Shown: in pieces, positions 42,687 through 51,192 of the stretch
Position numbering within the stretch: position 1 is the stretch's first letter
Layout of the letters: each line of letters begins with the position of its first letter
Origin: DAIOXA01 sp050949165
Lineage (GTDB): Bacteria > Bacillota > Proteinivoracia > UBA4975
Reading direction: 5' to 3'
NCBI GenBank assembly: GCA_050949165.1
Contig: JBMNFF010000003.1
Span: 283,758-347,757 of the forward strand
DNA length: 64,000 nt
Translations under genes and position numbers: made by a program
Notes under the pieces: model-generated
What the model was told of the DNA's origin: nothing
Databases searched by the model: none
Seen by the model: only the letters and a program-made list of their open reading frames with translations

Positions 42687-43421
42687 CTATATCAGGTTAT
42701 CCCTGGCCAAATCCCAGGGGGTAATCATCCCCAGAATCTTTGCCCTGGGCTCTCCGGTCTCGGTGATGAATACTGCTGAAAGCCGCTTCTGATTCTTAAT
42801 GTCTTCCATGAACAACTCCTCCACATCCACCACCGTCGCCACCCTGGGGACGAACTCGAAGTACTCGCTTTCGTGCTTGTCCAAGGGGATGAGTTCGGAA
42901 AACTCCCCAATCAGGATATCCTTGTCCAGGGCGAAGATATGATTCCTGACCAGGTAAGAAAAGACGGTGTGCTCACTAAAAACCCCAAGCAAAGTATCCC
43001 CCTGCAGGACAGGGACATGGGTGTAGGAGTTATTGATCATAGTTTGCATCACATGGTGAGCATTGGCATCCATAGTAGTTGTAAAGATGTCCTCCCTCTG
43101 CACCGCCAATATCTCCAAGGCCAGGGGCGGATGCAGAACAGCCTCCTTAATATCTTCATATAGCTTGAGGATTTCAGAATGGGGCTCGGCAATGGGCTCT
43201 ATTGTTCCACTGTGGGGGTTGTGGACAATGGCGTTCCGCAGCTCGGCCATGTCACAAAGCAGGTTATAGTATCTTTTAAACAGATTATTGGTCTCCGCCA
43301 TCTCCCGGAGCAGGGAGGGGTGGGATACCCAGGTCTCCTTCTCCAACGTGACCCGCATGTACTTATCCAGCTCATTATAGATGGTCAAAAAGGCCTCGGC
43401 ATTGGAGCGGCTCTGATTCAT
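42687..43421 (-). CDS. HEPN-like plus CBS-domain protein
   Basis: 244 residues from ATG 43421, after GGAGGATTGCAAT. Residues 1-95 are helical and contain MAELRNAIVHNPH, an R-x4-H motif (Arg62, His67) like the catalytic motif of HEPN ribonucleases and nucleotidyl-transferase partners. Residues about 105-244 form a CBS pair (AHHVMQTMINNSYTHVPVLQ, RLSAVFITETGEPRAKILGM). CBS pairs bind adenine nucleotides such as AMP, ATP or c-di-AMP. The fusion suggests a nucleotide-sensing regulator or effector. No membrane helices. The HEPN call rests on one motif and fold impression only. Confidence 0.75.
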   Translation of the reverse strand: MNQSRSNAEAFLTIYNELDKYMRVTLEKETWVSHPSLLREMAETNNLFKRYYNLLCDMAELRNAIVHNPHSGTIEPIAEPHSEILKLYEDIKEAVLHPPLALEILAVQREDIFTTTMDANAHHVMQTMINNSYTHVPVLQGDTLLGVFSEHTVFSYLVRNHIFALDKDILIGEFSELIPLDKHESEYFEFVPRVATVVDVEELFMEDIKNQKRLSAVFITETGEPRAKILGMITPWDLARDNLI

Positions 43422-43517
43422 ATTGCAATCCTCCATACCAATTAGTAGTCTGGGCTAGTCTTCTACAGGGAGAAAGAGATTTCCTCCTCAGAAAGGGAAA
43501 GGCCCCCCATCACAAAA

Positions 43518-44327
43518 TTACTTAGCCCGCACCATTCTATCAAGCCTGGATTTGTTATCGTAGGCAAGCATATATTCCTCATATTCTTCTTCAGAGAAGG
43601 ACTCTCCCAGCACTTGTCTTGCTTCGGCACAAGATAAGCCCTTTCGCTCAGAAAATACTGCACAGGGATACTTGCTGCATTCACTGCAATTATCAACCTT
43701 ATTCTCCAACACACAAGCTCGAACGGGGCAATTATTGTCTATGCGCCTGGCATCTTTTTTTGTGCTCCTGCAGCCATCGCAATAGATAGCTCCGGCGGGA
43801 ATATCCAGCCCATAATACTTCCCCCATAGGGCAGAAAGGCGCTCTCGTTCATCATGCTTCTTGATATTCCTGGCATATGCTTTGCAATGATCACAGATAT
43901 ACCCGCACATGGTAATCCTTCTGTTGGGTTTCTTCTTGATAACAAGCATCCTGGTAATATCCGGGACCAGTCGGGAATCCCGGAGGCTTATGTACATCCA
44001 TTTGCCGTCATGATAAGTCTTGGCGGCATCATAAATCTGCTGCAATTGTGGAGAGAATTCTCTTCGCTCAGCTTCAAACTTTTCCCTCTCATCCTTGCCA
44101 AAAATAATCAACACCACTAATTCTTCCTTTTTTACGTATAGGGTGCATAAGGTCTTCCCGCTTTTGCGGAATTTGCATTCATAGGCGCCGTACTTTCCAC
44201 CGTCATCCCAAGTAACATCCATATTGTAATGGTCCAGGATAAAATGGCGGACACCTTCCCAAGCACCAAATACCTCAGCGCCCAGTATAGTCCGGATCTC
44301 CTCCTGGGTTGGTTTTACTGCCAACAT
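43518..44327 (-). CDS. DUF3788-DUF3795 fusion protein
   Basis: 269 residues. Residues 1-130 match DUF3788 (SRxYxYHDGKWMYISLRDSR-type end, with YNMDVTWDDGGKYGAYECKF before it). Residues 140-235 match the Cys-rich DUF3795 (MCGYICDHCKAYARNI, AIYCDGCRS, NNCPVRACVLENKVDNCSEC, YPCAVF), which probably binds zinc or an FeS cluster. The two domains are more often separate proteins. Start ATG 44327; RBS not strong. Function unknown. Confidence 0.8.
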   Translation of the reverse strand: MLAVKPTQEEIRTILGAEVFGAWEGVRHFILDHYNMDVTWDDGGKYGAYECKFRKSGKTLCTLYVKKEELVVLIIFGKDEREKFEAERREFSPQLQQIYDAAKTYHDGKWMYISLRDSRLVPDITRMLVIKKKPNRRITMCGYICDHCKAYARNIKKHDERERLSALWGKYYGLDIPAGAIYCDGCRSTKKDARRIDNNCPVRACVLENKVDNCSECSKYPCAVFSERKGLSCAEARQVLGESFSEEEYEEYMLAYDNKSRLDRMVRAK

Positions 44328-44593
44328 ATCTATTTCGCCTCCACTCTTTTAACTAAAAGGTCTTTGCATTCTTGAAACGAATAAACCAGGAACATCCCTT
44401 CCCCGGGGTAGTGTTGTATTCTGCAAAATCTCACGATAGGACACAGGCGTGAATGTGCTAGGTGGTAATCCTTCTATAACAAAAACAAACCCAATTCTCC
44501 TTCCTCCCGTTTACGGTAATTTTGCTTGCCCGTTTGACCTCTTGGGTAAGCACATACATCAATCATTGGTTGAAAAACAGACGGCGCCCTGAG

Positions 44594-45312
44594 TCACCCT
44601 TTGTCTAAAGAAATGCAAATCAATAAAAACCAGAGTTCCATATGCGCAAACAAATCATTAACCAAAACCCAACCGTCCACAGCATCAGTTAAATCCGCTC
44701 CCACTTTTGGACACTGCAACTGTGTGCCCAAGACAAGGCCTATCCATACCCAGTCAAGGTTCTTCATCTCAGATAGTGTTCCTGGCAGCTCGCCTAAGCT
44801 CCCTAGCTTGGCCAAAGGGGGAGGCAACCCACATCTAACCGCTCCCGTATCTTTTCAAGTCTCCCATCTTCAACCCGGAAAACTAATTCATCCGATTTAG
44901 GTGCCAAGGGATCAAATTCTCCCCTCACTATATCGGAGCTTAAGGTTAAGAATAGAGGCATTCCAACCTTATTGGCTGCTTCCAAAACTTTACCTGTTTC
45001 AATGTCGCGGATAAACTGATGCCACTGCCAACCAGCGTCCATCACCAGATTTGGGCTGTACATTCCCAAGGTTGACGCACCAAGACCCTTCTCAACATAT
45101 AGCCCACACGAAATCATGTCCCCAATGGGGGCAAAAACATACTTACCATAGCGATAAGCAGGCCATTCCGTTCCCGGGACAATCCACCACGTTGTGTGGT
45201 CAGAATCAAAACGATTCCAGGGACGCAAGGTAAGCTTTCTTCTCTTGTCCTCCAACAAGCCCACTACAGAACTGGCGGCAACCCGGGGGCTGGCGAAACG
45301 GGTGATATTCAC
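44594..45312 (-). pseudogene. Hypothetical gene broken by a frameshift in a C run
   Basis: Frame 1 runs from GTG 45312 (after GGGAGGGGAAGAGA) for 169 residues and stops at 44803 soon after LDVGCLP. Another frame opens at exactly that point (CLPPPLAKLGSLGELPGTLS) and continues for about 75 residues to a stop at 44594, with matching hydrophobic and Trp-rich character (NLDWVWIGLVLGTQ). One base missing from the run of five C (44816-44820) would explain it. The joined product would be about 240 residues. I recognise no family. It may be a real mutation, a phase-variable tract or a sequencing error. Confidence 0.55.
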
Positions 45313-45387
45313 TCTCTTCCCCTCCCATCAAAGAATAGATGGACATACGCTCATCGGGTCAGGTGTTTTCACCCCCGCCTGTAAGGC

Positions 45388-45614
45388 TCAGATACCCTCG
45401 TTCTCTTCGACAATGGATTCGATGATCTTCTTTAACTTCAAGCAGATATCTTGGGCAGTTTCAAAAATATTGTCTGCACTTTCGTCAGAACTCTCGGGGA
45501 CTAGGCCGGGATAATAATACCCAATAATATTGCTTCCAAACATATTTGCTGAGCGCCGCTCAATTTCTTGCCTAAGCGCCTTGGCCTGCCCATGCGTCGA
45601 GTAGTGTGTGATAT
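45388..45614 (-). pseudogene. C-terminal gene fragment cut off by the IS256-family element
   Basis: An open frame on the minus strand enters from the IS end and gives about 75 residues (ITHYSTHGQAKALRQEIERR, then MFGSNIIGYYYPGLVPESSD, ending KKIIESIVEENEGI) before a TGA at 45388-45390. It has no start codon with a ribosome binding site, so its 5' part was lost or displaced. The missing part is not found on the far side of the element. Family not recognised. Confidence 0.6.
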
Positions 45615-46957
45615 TGTCTGTAAAAGTGGATCCTTAATTTAAAGGGCCATCGCCCTCTGGTAAAATGGAAGTGTCAGAAACAACCAATTACTGGAGGGAT
45701 TGCGATGACCCGTATTAATCTTACCTTATCCGAGGAAACTTTGCACCACCTAATTTCCGGGGATGATAAAGGAATTTCTATGTTGCTGAGAGAGGCCCTG
45801 AACCAGATTCTAGAGCACCAAAGGACTGAGCAGATTGAGGCTGCCCGTTATGAGCGAACCGAAACTCGTCGGGGTTTGCGGAACGGCTACAAGCCTAGAA
45901 AACTTAACACCCGGGTAGGGACCCTAAACCTTCGGGTTCCCCAAATACGGGATGGCGTTTTTTCTACCGAGCGGTTTAGAAGATACCAGCGTAGTGAGCA
46001 GGCTCTAGTGCTTGCCCTTATGGAAATGGTGGTTAATGGGGTATCTACCCGTAAGGTGGCAAGAATCACCGAGGAGCTATGTGGAACTGAGTTCTCAGCT
46101 TCAACTGTGTCTAGCTTATGCAAGCAATTAGACCCCATCGTGGAGGGGTGGAAAAACCGCAGCTTGGCTGGACAAGCCTTCCCCTTTGTCCTGGTGGATG
46201 CCCTCGTCATAAAGCTTAGGGATAATGGCCGAGTTCGTCCTCATAGTACTATGTTGGCAATCGGGATAAACGCCGAGGGCAACAGAGAGATTTTGGGGTT
46301 TCAAGTAGGAGACAGTGAGTCAGAGTCCAGCTGGACAGACTTTTTTAATTCCCTAAAAAACCGAGGTCTATCTGGGATAGACCTGGTTGTCTCCGATGAC
46401 CACAGAGGGCTTGTAAACGCCGTACAGACCTGTTTCCAGGGGGTAACCTGGCAAAGGTGCCAAACTCACTTTACCAAGAACATACTGGATAAATGCCCAA
46501 AATCATTACAGGCTGAATTGAAAGCCAGGCTCCGTACAGTATTTGAGGCGAACGACACCGAAACGGCACGGAAGTTGGCCAAGGGTATTCACGAAGAATA
46601 TGCTGATAAAGCCGCTAGGGCTGTAGAGACTCTGGACCAGGGGTTTGAGGATGCCATTGCGGTGCTGGCACTACCTGAGTACTATCGGCGAAAACTAAGG
46701 ACCACCAACAGTGTGGAGCGGCTCAACGAAGAGATCCGCCGCAGGGAAAGGGTCATAAGGATATTTCCAAATCCTGAATCGGCAGTAAGGCTGATAGGAG
46801 CGGTACTGATGGAACACCATGAGGAGTGGAGCGAAGGACGACGATACTTTGACATGAGCTCGTACTGGTCTTGGAAAAAAGAGCAAGAATCAGCCGGTAA
46901 AAACGATTGCCGGATAAGTGCATAGATACAGTTTTGCCAGAGGCAATTTTACAGACA
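45615..46957 (+). mobile_element. IS256-family insertion sequence, complete
   Basis: The left end TGTCTGTAAAAGTGGATCC and the right end, reverse-complemented, TGTCTGTAAAATTGCCTC, are imperfect inverted repeats enclosing an intact transposase. Flanks are GTGATATT on the left and AAAATTGG on the right, so no 8-bp target duplication is seen; this suggests a rearrangement after insertion. The element marks the border between GC-rich host DNA and the AT-rich metal-resistance block. Confidence 0.88.
45705..46925 (+). CDS. IS256-family transposase
   Basis: 406 residues, full length for the family. The DDE catalytic residues are in FVLVDALVIKLRD, DLVVSDDHRGLVNAVQ and TNSVERLNEEIRRRERVIRI; the zinc-like QRCQTHFTKNIL is also present. 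N-terminal GYKPRKLNTRVGTLNLRVPQ is typical. Start ATG 45705 after TGGAGGGATTGCG. The gene appears functional. Confidence 0.95.
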   Translation: MTRINLTLSEETLHHLISGDDKGISMLLREALNQILEHQRTEQIEAARYERTETRRGLRNGYKPRKLNTRVGTLNLRVPQIRDGVFSTERFRRYQRSEQALVLALMEMVVNGVSTRKVARITEELCGTEFSASTVSSLCKQLDPIVEGWKNRSLAGQAFPFVLVDALVIKLRDNGRVRPHSTMLAIGINAEGNREILGFQVGDSESESSWTDFFNSLKNRGLSGIDLVVSDDHRGLVNAVQTCFQGVTWQRCQTHFTKNILDKCPKSLQAELKARLRTVFEANDTETARKLAKGIHEEYADKAARAVETLDQGFEDAIAVLALPEYYRRKLRTTNSVERLNEEIRRRERVIRIFPNPESAVRLIGAVLMEHHEEWSEGRRYFDMSSYWSWKKEQESAGKNDCRISA

Positions 46958-46972
46958 AAATTGGACTTGACC

Positions 46973-47011
<39 letters not shown>

Positions 47012-47040
47012 TCTCCTCCTTATAAATTTAAATACAGATA

Positions 47041-47077
47041 CCCCTTGATTTTATCTTTGAGGAAATAAATCAAGGGG
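47041..47077 (-). terminator. Hairpin after the P-type ATPase gene
   Basis: CCCCTTGATT and AATCAAGGGG pair around a 17-base loop, 19 bases after the ATPase stop; AT-rich sequence follows. Confidence 0.7.
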
Positions 47078-47095
47078 TTAATAAATCATGTAGTC

Positions 47096-49693
47096 CTATA
47101 TACTTTTTGTATTCATTACCCTCATTGCATTTAATATTGCGATTATTGCCACACCCATGTCAGCGAATACAGCTTCCCACATAGTTGCAACTCCCACCGC
47201 ACCAAGTGCAAGGAATATGGCTTTAACCCCTAATGCAAACACAATGTTTTGCATCACAATTTTCCTAGTCCTTTTTGCTACTTTAATTGCAGTGACAATT
47301 TTTGATGGTTCATCCGTCATGATAACTATATCAGCTGCTTCAATTGCAGCATCAGACCCCAAGCCGCCCATTGCCATGCCAATATCAGCTCTCGCAAGTA
47401 CTGGTGCATCATTGATACCATCTCCAACAAATACAATTTTCCCCTTATGAGATTTCTTAGCATCCAGAGCCTCAATTTTTTCTACCTTGTCGGCCGGTAA
47501 CAATTCAGTATACACCTTGTCAATTCCAAGTTGGGTTGCTATTTTTTCCCCAACTGCCTTCGAATCACCAGTAAGCATAACAGTATTTCTAACACCTAAT
47601 GCCTTCAATCCTTTAATCGCATCAGCTGAATCTTCCTTCACTGCGTCAGAGATTACAATATTGCCTGCATATTTCTTGTCTACTGCAACATGTACTATTG
47701 TACCCAGAGTCTCAACTTCCTGATATTTAATGTTTTCTTTATTCATCAGTTTGCTATTTCCGGCAAGAATCTCTTTACCACCAACTTTAGCTAAAATCCC
47801 ATGACCTGCAATTTCCTCATAGTCTTCAATTTTAGTGATATCGACATCTTTGTTATAGACTTTCAAAATGGATAGTGCAATTGGATGACTTGAGTGACTT
47901 TCAGCAAATGCTGCATATTCAATCAATTCCTCATTTGTAAAATCAATTTGAGAGTTGATATTCACAACTTCAAATACACCCTTGGTTAGCGTTCCCGTCT
48001 TATCGAAAACAACTGTTTCCACATTGTTCAACGCTTCAAGATAGTTACTGCCTTTTACTAATATACCTCTCTTCGATGCTCCACCAATCCCTCCGAAGAA
48101 GCCCAATGGTATTGAAATTACTAACGCACATGGACAAGATATAACTAAGAACACTAAGGCTCGATATATCCATGTAGAGAAAGTTGCACCGGGGATCACC
48201 AATGGAGGTATGATTGCTAAGGCTAATGCTCCAAAGACTACAATCGGAGTATAGGAACGGGCAAATTTTGTTATAAATTTTTCTGTAGGAGCCTTCCTAC
48301 TGCTGGCATTCTGAACCAGATCCAAAATTTTAGATACAGTTGAATCACCAAAATCCTTTGTTACCTCTATTGTCAAAACGCCATTTTTATTAATGAATCC
48401 GCTCAATGCATCGTTTCCTGGCTCGAGTTCACGAGGAACAGATTCCCCTGTTAACGCTGCAGTGTCAACCATTGAGTTTCCTTCTATAACCTTGCCATCG
48501 AGGGGAACTTTTTCTCCTGGCTTAACAATAATGATGTCACCTATGTTTACCTCTTCAGGAGATACTTTCCTGATCTCATCGCCAACTTTAAGATTTGCAT
48601 AGTCAGGACGAATATCCATCAAAGCACTTATTGATTTTCTGGAGTGACCTACAGCTATATCCTGAAACAATTCACCTACCAGATAGAACAGCATAACTGC
48701 TACACCTTCTGGATACTCTCCAACGAAGAAAGCACCAATGGTAGCAATACTCATCAAAAAATGCTCACTGAATACCTGACCGCGGGCAATACCTTTTATT
48801 GCTCTTAAGACAACCTCTCCACCAACTATGATATAACTAATAATAAACAAGGTAAGCTCAAGCCAATTTTGGAAATTAAAGATGATTCCCACGGCAAATA
48901 TTGCTCCACCGACCACAAGTCTTATGATTTCTTTTTTGTTGACACCTTCTTCTTCCTCTTCGTTATTTTCGTTTATTTTGGTCTTGGAGTTATTCTCCTC
49001 AAAAATGACCTTTACATCTGGCTCTATTTTCTTTACTATGCCTTCAATCTTCTCATTTAACTCAGAGCGGTTGACTTTCGGACTTATTTCCAGTGTTAGT
49101 TTCTTCGAAACAAAATCTACTGCAGCAAATTCAACTCCTTCTAGACCGCTTATTTCTTTTTCCATTTTAGCTGCACAATTCGCGCAGCCAAGTCCTTCAA
49201 GCATTACTATGCTTTTGTTCACCTTTTTCTTCTCTGCATCAACTATTTTAACATCCGGCTCAAGTTTATTTACAATGGATGTTACTTCTCCAAGAATTTT
49301 ACCAAATTCCTTTTTATCGACCGCTTCAATTGTCAGCTTCTTAGATACAAAATCAACGGTCGCACTATTTACTCCTTCAAGGCTTTGTGTTTGAGCTTCA
49401 ATCTTTGCAGCACAATTCGCACAGTCAAGTCCTTCAAGTATTAATACTTTTTTATTGCTCTTGTTAACGGATTTTTCTTTCACTACCACATCCGGTTCGT
49501 GCTTGTGCACTATGGTTTTAACTTGCTGTAATGTATTCTTATACTCTTGCTCTGATTCAGTTTCTAAAGTCAATGTCTTGTTCATGAAGTTCATATAGGC
49601 TTTGACTCCATTTAATTTATTAACCTCATCTTCAATTTTAGCTGCACAATTTGCGCAATCTAAACCTTCTAAAATTACTTCCTTCTTTAACAT
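47096..49693 (-). CDS. cadA: Heavy-metal P1B-type ATPase with three HMA domains, CadA-like
   Basis: 865 residues. Three N-terminal metal-binding domains each carry a CANCAAKxE site (GLDCANCAAKIEDEV, GLDCANCAAKIEAQT, GLGCANCAAKMEKEI). A linker rich in Asn and Glu follows, then the membrane helices. Ion-binding SCPCALVIS, phosphorylation site FDKTGTLTKG, ATGES-type ALTGESVPRE and hinge VGDGINDAPVLARADIGMAM are all intact. CPC plus a paired ArsR-type regulator points to Cd2+/Zn2+/Pb2+ export rather than Cu+. Three HMA domains are more than the usual one or two. Codon use is strongly AT-rich compared with the neighbours, so the module was acquired. Start ATG 49693 after AAGGAGGGTCAGTA. Confidence 0.93.
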   Translation of the reverse strand: MLKKEVILEGLDCANCAAKIEDEVNKLNGVKAYMNFMNKTLTLETESEQEYKNTLQQVKTIVHKHEPDVVVKEKSVNKSNKKVLILEGLDCANCAAKIEAQTQSLEGVNSATVDFVSKKLTIEAVDKKEFGKILGEVTSIVNKLEPDVKIVDAEKKKVNKSIVMLEGLGCANCAAKMEKEISGLEGVEFAAVDFVSKKLTLEISPKVNRSELNEKIEGIVKKIEPDVKVIFEENNSKTKINENNEEEEEGVNKKEIIRLVVGGAIFAVGIIFNFQNWLELTLFIISYIIVGGEVVLRAIKGIARGQVFSEHFLMSIATIGAFFVGEYPEGVAVMLFYLVGELFQDIAVGHSRKSISALMDIRPDYANLKVGDEIRKVSPEEVNIGDIIIVKPGEKVPLDGKVIEGNSMVDTAALTGESVPRELEPGNDALSGFINKNGVLTIEVTKDFGDSTVSKILDLVQNASSRKAPTEKFITKFARSYTPIVVFGALALAIIPPLVIPGATFSTWIYRALVFLVISCPCALVISIPLGFFGGIGGASKRGILVKGSNYLEALNNVETVVFDKTGTLTKGVFEVVNINSQIDFTNEELIEYAAFAESHSSHPIALSILKVYNKDVDITKIEDYEEIAGHGILAKVGGKEILAGNSKLMNKENIKYQEVETLGTIVHVAVDKKYAGNIVISDAVKEDSADAIKGLKALGVRNTVMLTGDSKAVGEKIATQLGIDKVYTELLPADKVEKIEALDAKKSHKGKIVFVGDGINDAPVLARADIGMAMGGLGSDAAIEAADIVIMTDEPSKIVTAIKVAKRTRKIVMQNIVFALGVKAIFLALGAVGVATMWEAVFADMGVAIIAILNAMRVMNTKSI

Positions 49694-49706
49694 TACTGAC
49701 CCTCCT

Positions 49707-50081
49707 TTACTTACTTTCTTCTGAAATATGAATTAATCCCTGGTCAAATATTTGCTTTACATGTTCATCTTCAAGAGAGTAGAATACAATCTTTCCTTCT
49801 CTTCTGCTCTTTACTAGTTCAGCCTGCTTTAAGACTCTTAGCTGATGTGAAATTGCTGATTGGGTCATATTTAATAAGAATGCAATATCGCAAACGCACA
49901 TCTCTGATTCATCTAATGCCCAGAGTATCTTAATTCTTGTTGAATCTCCAAAAACTTTAAATAGTTCTGCTAGATCATATAGAGTTTCTTCTTGAGGCAT
50001 TTTTTCTCGCACTTTATTTACAATTTCCTCATGTATTACATCACAGTCGCATCTTTCAATTGGTTGAATTTTTTTTGCCAT
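49707..50081 (-). CDS. cadC: ArsR/SmtB-family metal repressor, CadC-like
   Basis: 124 residues. The winged helix has LFKVFGDSTRIKILWALDES, the recognition helix LLNMTQSAISHQLRVLKQAE and wing SRREGKIVFYSL. The thiol metal site is visible as RCDCDV in the N-terminal arm and EMCVCDIA in helix alpha3, the CadC pattern for Cd/Pb/Zn. Metal binding releases the operator and turns on efflux. Start ATG 50081 after GAGGTGATATAAAT; the ATPase starts 13 bases after its stop, one operon. Confidence 0.92.
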   Translation of the reverse strand: MAKKIQPIERCDCDVIHEEIVNKVREKMPQEETLYDLAELFKVFGDSTRIKILWALDESEMCVCDIAFLLNMTQSAISHQLRVLKQAELVKSRREGKIVFYSLEDEHVKQIFDQGLIHISEESK

Positions 50082-50100
50082 ATTTATATCACCTCTTTAT

Positions 50101-50164
50101 CATTCAATTGAACACTTGAATAAGCTTTCATATATAATATAAACCTCAATTCTCCGTTTGTCAA
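50101..50164 (-). promoter_or_regulatory. cad promoter and CadC-type operator
   Basis: On the minus strand TTGACA (50159-50164) and TATATT (50136-50141) are 17 bases apart. ATTCAA..TTGAAT (50102-50121) overlaps the expected start region. A half-similar site, TTGAACAATTACTCATA, lies upstream near 50176-50193. These fit ArsR/CadC operator layout. Confidence 0.7.
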
Positions 50165-50204
50165 TAAAAACATATGAGTAATTGTTCAAGTGTGTTTATC
50201 TTTT

Positions 50205-50319
50205 AGCTTTACGGTCAAGACCGCCACCTCTAAGCGCAGCGTAGGTGGGTTTTAATCAGGTGGAGTAGACTCTCCATCTGATTCCCCGATGTTTCAGCTT
50301 GCTGAAACGAGTTCACTTA
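50205..50319 (+). ncRNA. Structured sequence resembling an IS200/IS605-type right end
   Basis: Three stems lie in a row: GCCACCT..AGGTGG (50223-50248), CAGGTGGAG..CTCCATCTG (50257-50280) and GTTTCAGC-TT-GCTGAAAC (50291-50308), followed by GAGTTCAC. This layout recalls the right end and guide-RNA scaffold of TnpB-carrying elements. No tnpA or tnpB frame is present, so at most it is a relic. Confidence 0.35.
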
Positions 50320-50361
50320 TTAGATTATCCCCAAGTATAAATAGAAAAGAACCGCCCATCA

Positions 50362-50960
50362 AGATGTTTGTTGTAGACTAGTTTTACCGGGAATTGCAAG
50401 ATAGGATTCCCGGAAATTGCAAAGTAAAATTCCCTGTTTTTGCAGATAGAGAAGGCCATTGCAGCAGCCCCATAGAAACCTACCCTTGTAACGCCAATCA
50501 CGAGGGAGGTAATTAGGAGGATGCTTACAATGGCGCAAATTAATTGTATCAGAGAAATGTACTTTGAGAAAGGCATGAATTATGCCAGCATAGCAAGAGC
50601 CACAGGACATGATGTAAAGACAGTTAAGAAATACATCAACATGAAGGACTTTACTCAACCGCTTCCCAAACCAGCTAAAAAACGCGGGTCTAAGTTGGAC
50701 AAGTATAAAGAGGAGATAGATAGCTGGTTGGAAGCAGATAAGCAGGCCCGCAAGAAACAGCGCCACACTGCGCGCAGAGTCTTCGATCGGCTGGCTGGAA
50801 TTTATGGTCCTGAATTCAACTGTTCTTACCGGCTGGTCGCTGCGTATGTAGCAGAACGTAAGAAGGCGCTATACAGTCAGGAAACCCAATTTTTTATGCC
50901 TCTGGAACATATCCCGGGAGAGGCGCAAGTAGACTTTGGCGAAGCAGATTTTGTGGAGCT
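50362..50960 (+). mobile_element. IS21-family remnant, left end plus 5' part of istA
   Basis: TTGTTGTAGACTAG at about 50369 resembles an IS21 tip. Three related ~22-base units (AATTGCAAGATAGGATTCCC, AAATTGCAAAGTAAAATTCC, TTTTTGCAGATAGAG) between 50390 and 50456 look like the repeated transposase-binding sites of IS21 ends. The istA frame then breaks off near 50965. istB and the right end are missing. Confidence 0.7.
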
Positions 50961-51135
50961 GTATTCCGCCCTGGAAGAGCTTGGCAAGCTGAAGAAGTAT
51001 GCCCGGATGTTGGTGAGGAGGGCGCCGAATTCTGTTGCGGGACATAGGGCCTTGGGCAGATGTTATCTGGCTGAGGGGGACACTGTTAAGGCCCGGGAGC
51101 ATGCTACCCGGGCCAGGGAGTTAAGTGGAAAATAG
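50530..51135 (+). pseudogene. Truncated IstA fused to a TPR-like tail
   Basis: 201 residues from ATG 50530 after AGGAGGATGCTTACA. Residues 1-143 are the N-terminal part of an IS21 IstA: HTH ASIARATGHDVKTVKKYINM, and EHIPGEAQVDFGEADFVE with the first catalytic Asp. At about residue 144 the IS21 similarity ends and the frame continues as LYSALEELGKLKKYARMLVR, then HRALGRCYLAEGDTVKAREH, a TPR-like end. The rest of the DDE domain is absent, so it cannot transpose. The tail was probably the 3' end of an older host gene joined by a deletion. Confidence 0.78.
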
Positions 51136-51192
51136 CTAGGCAGTGATTTGGGGTTAACTAAAAGCCCGGGGCGACCCGGGCTAACTTTCTAT

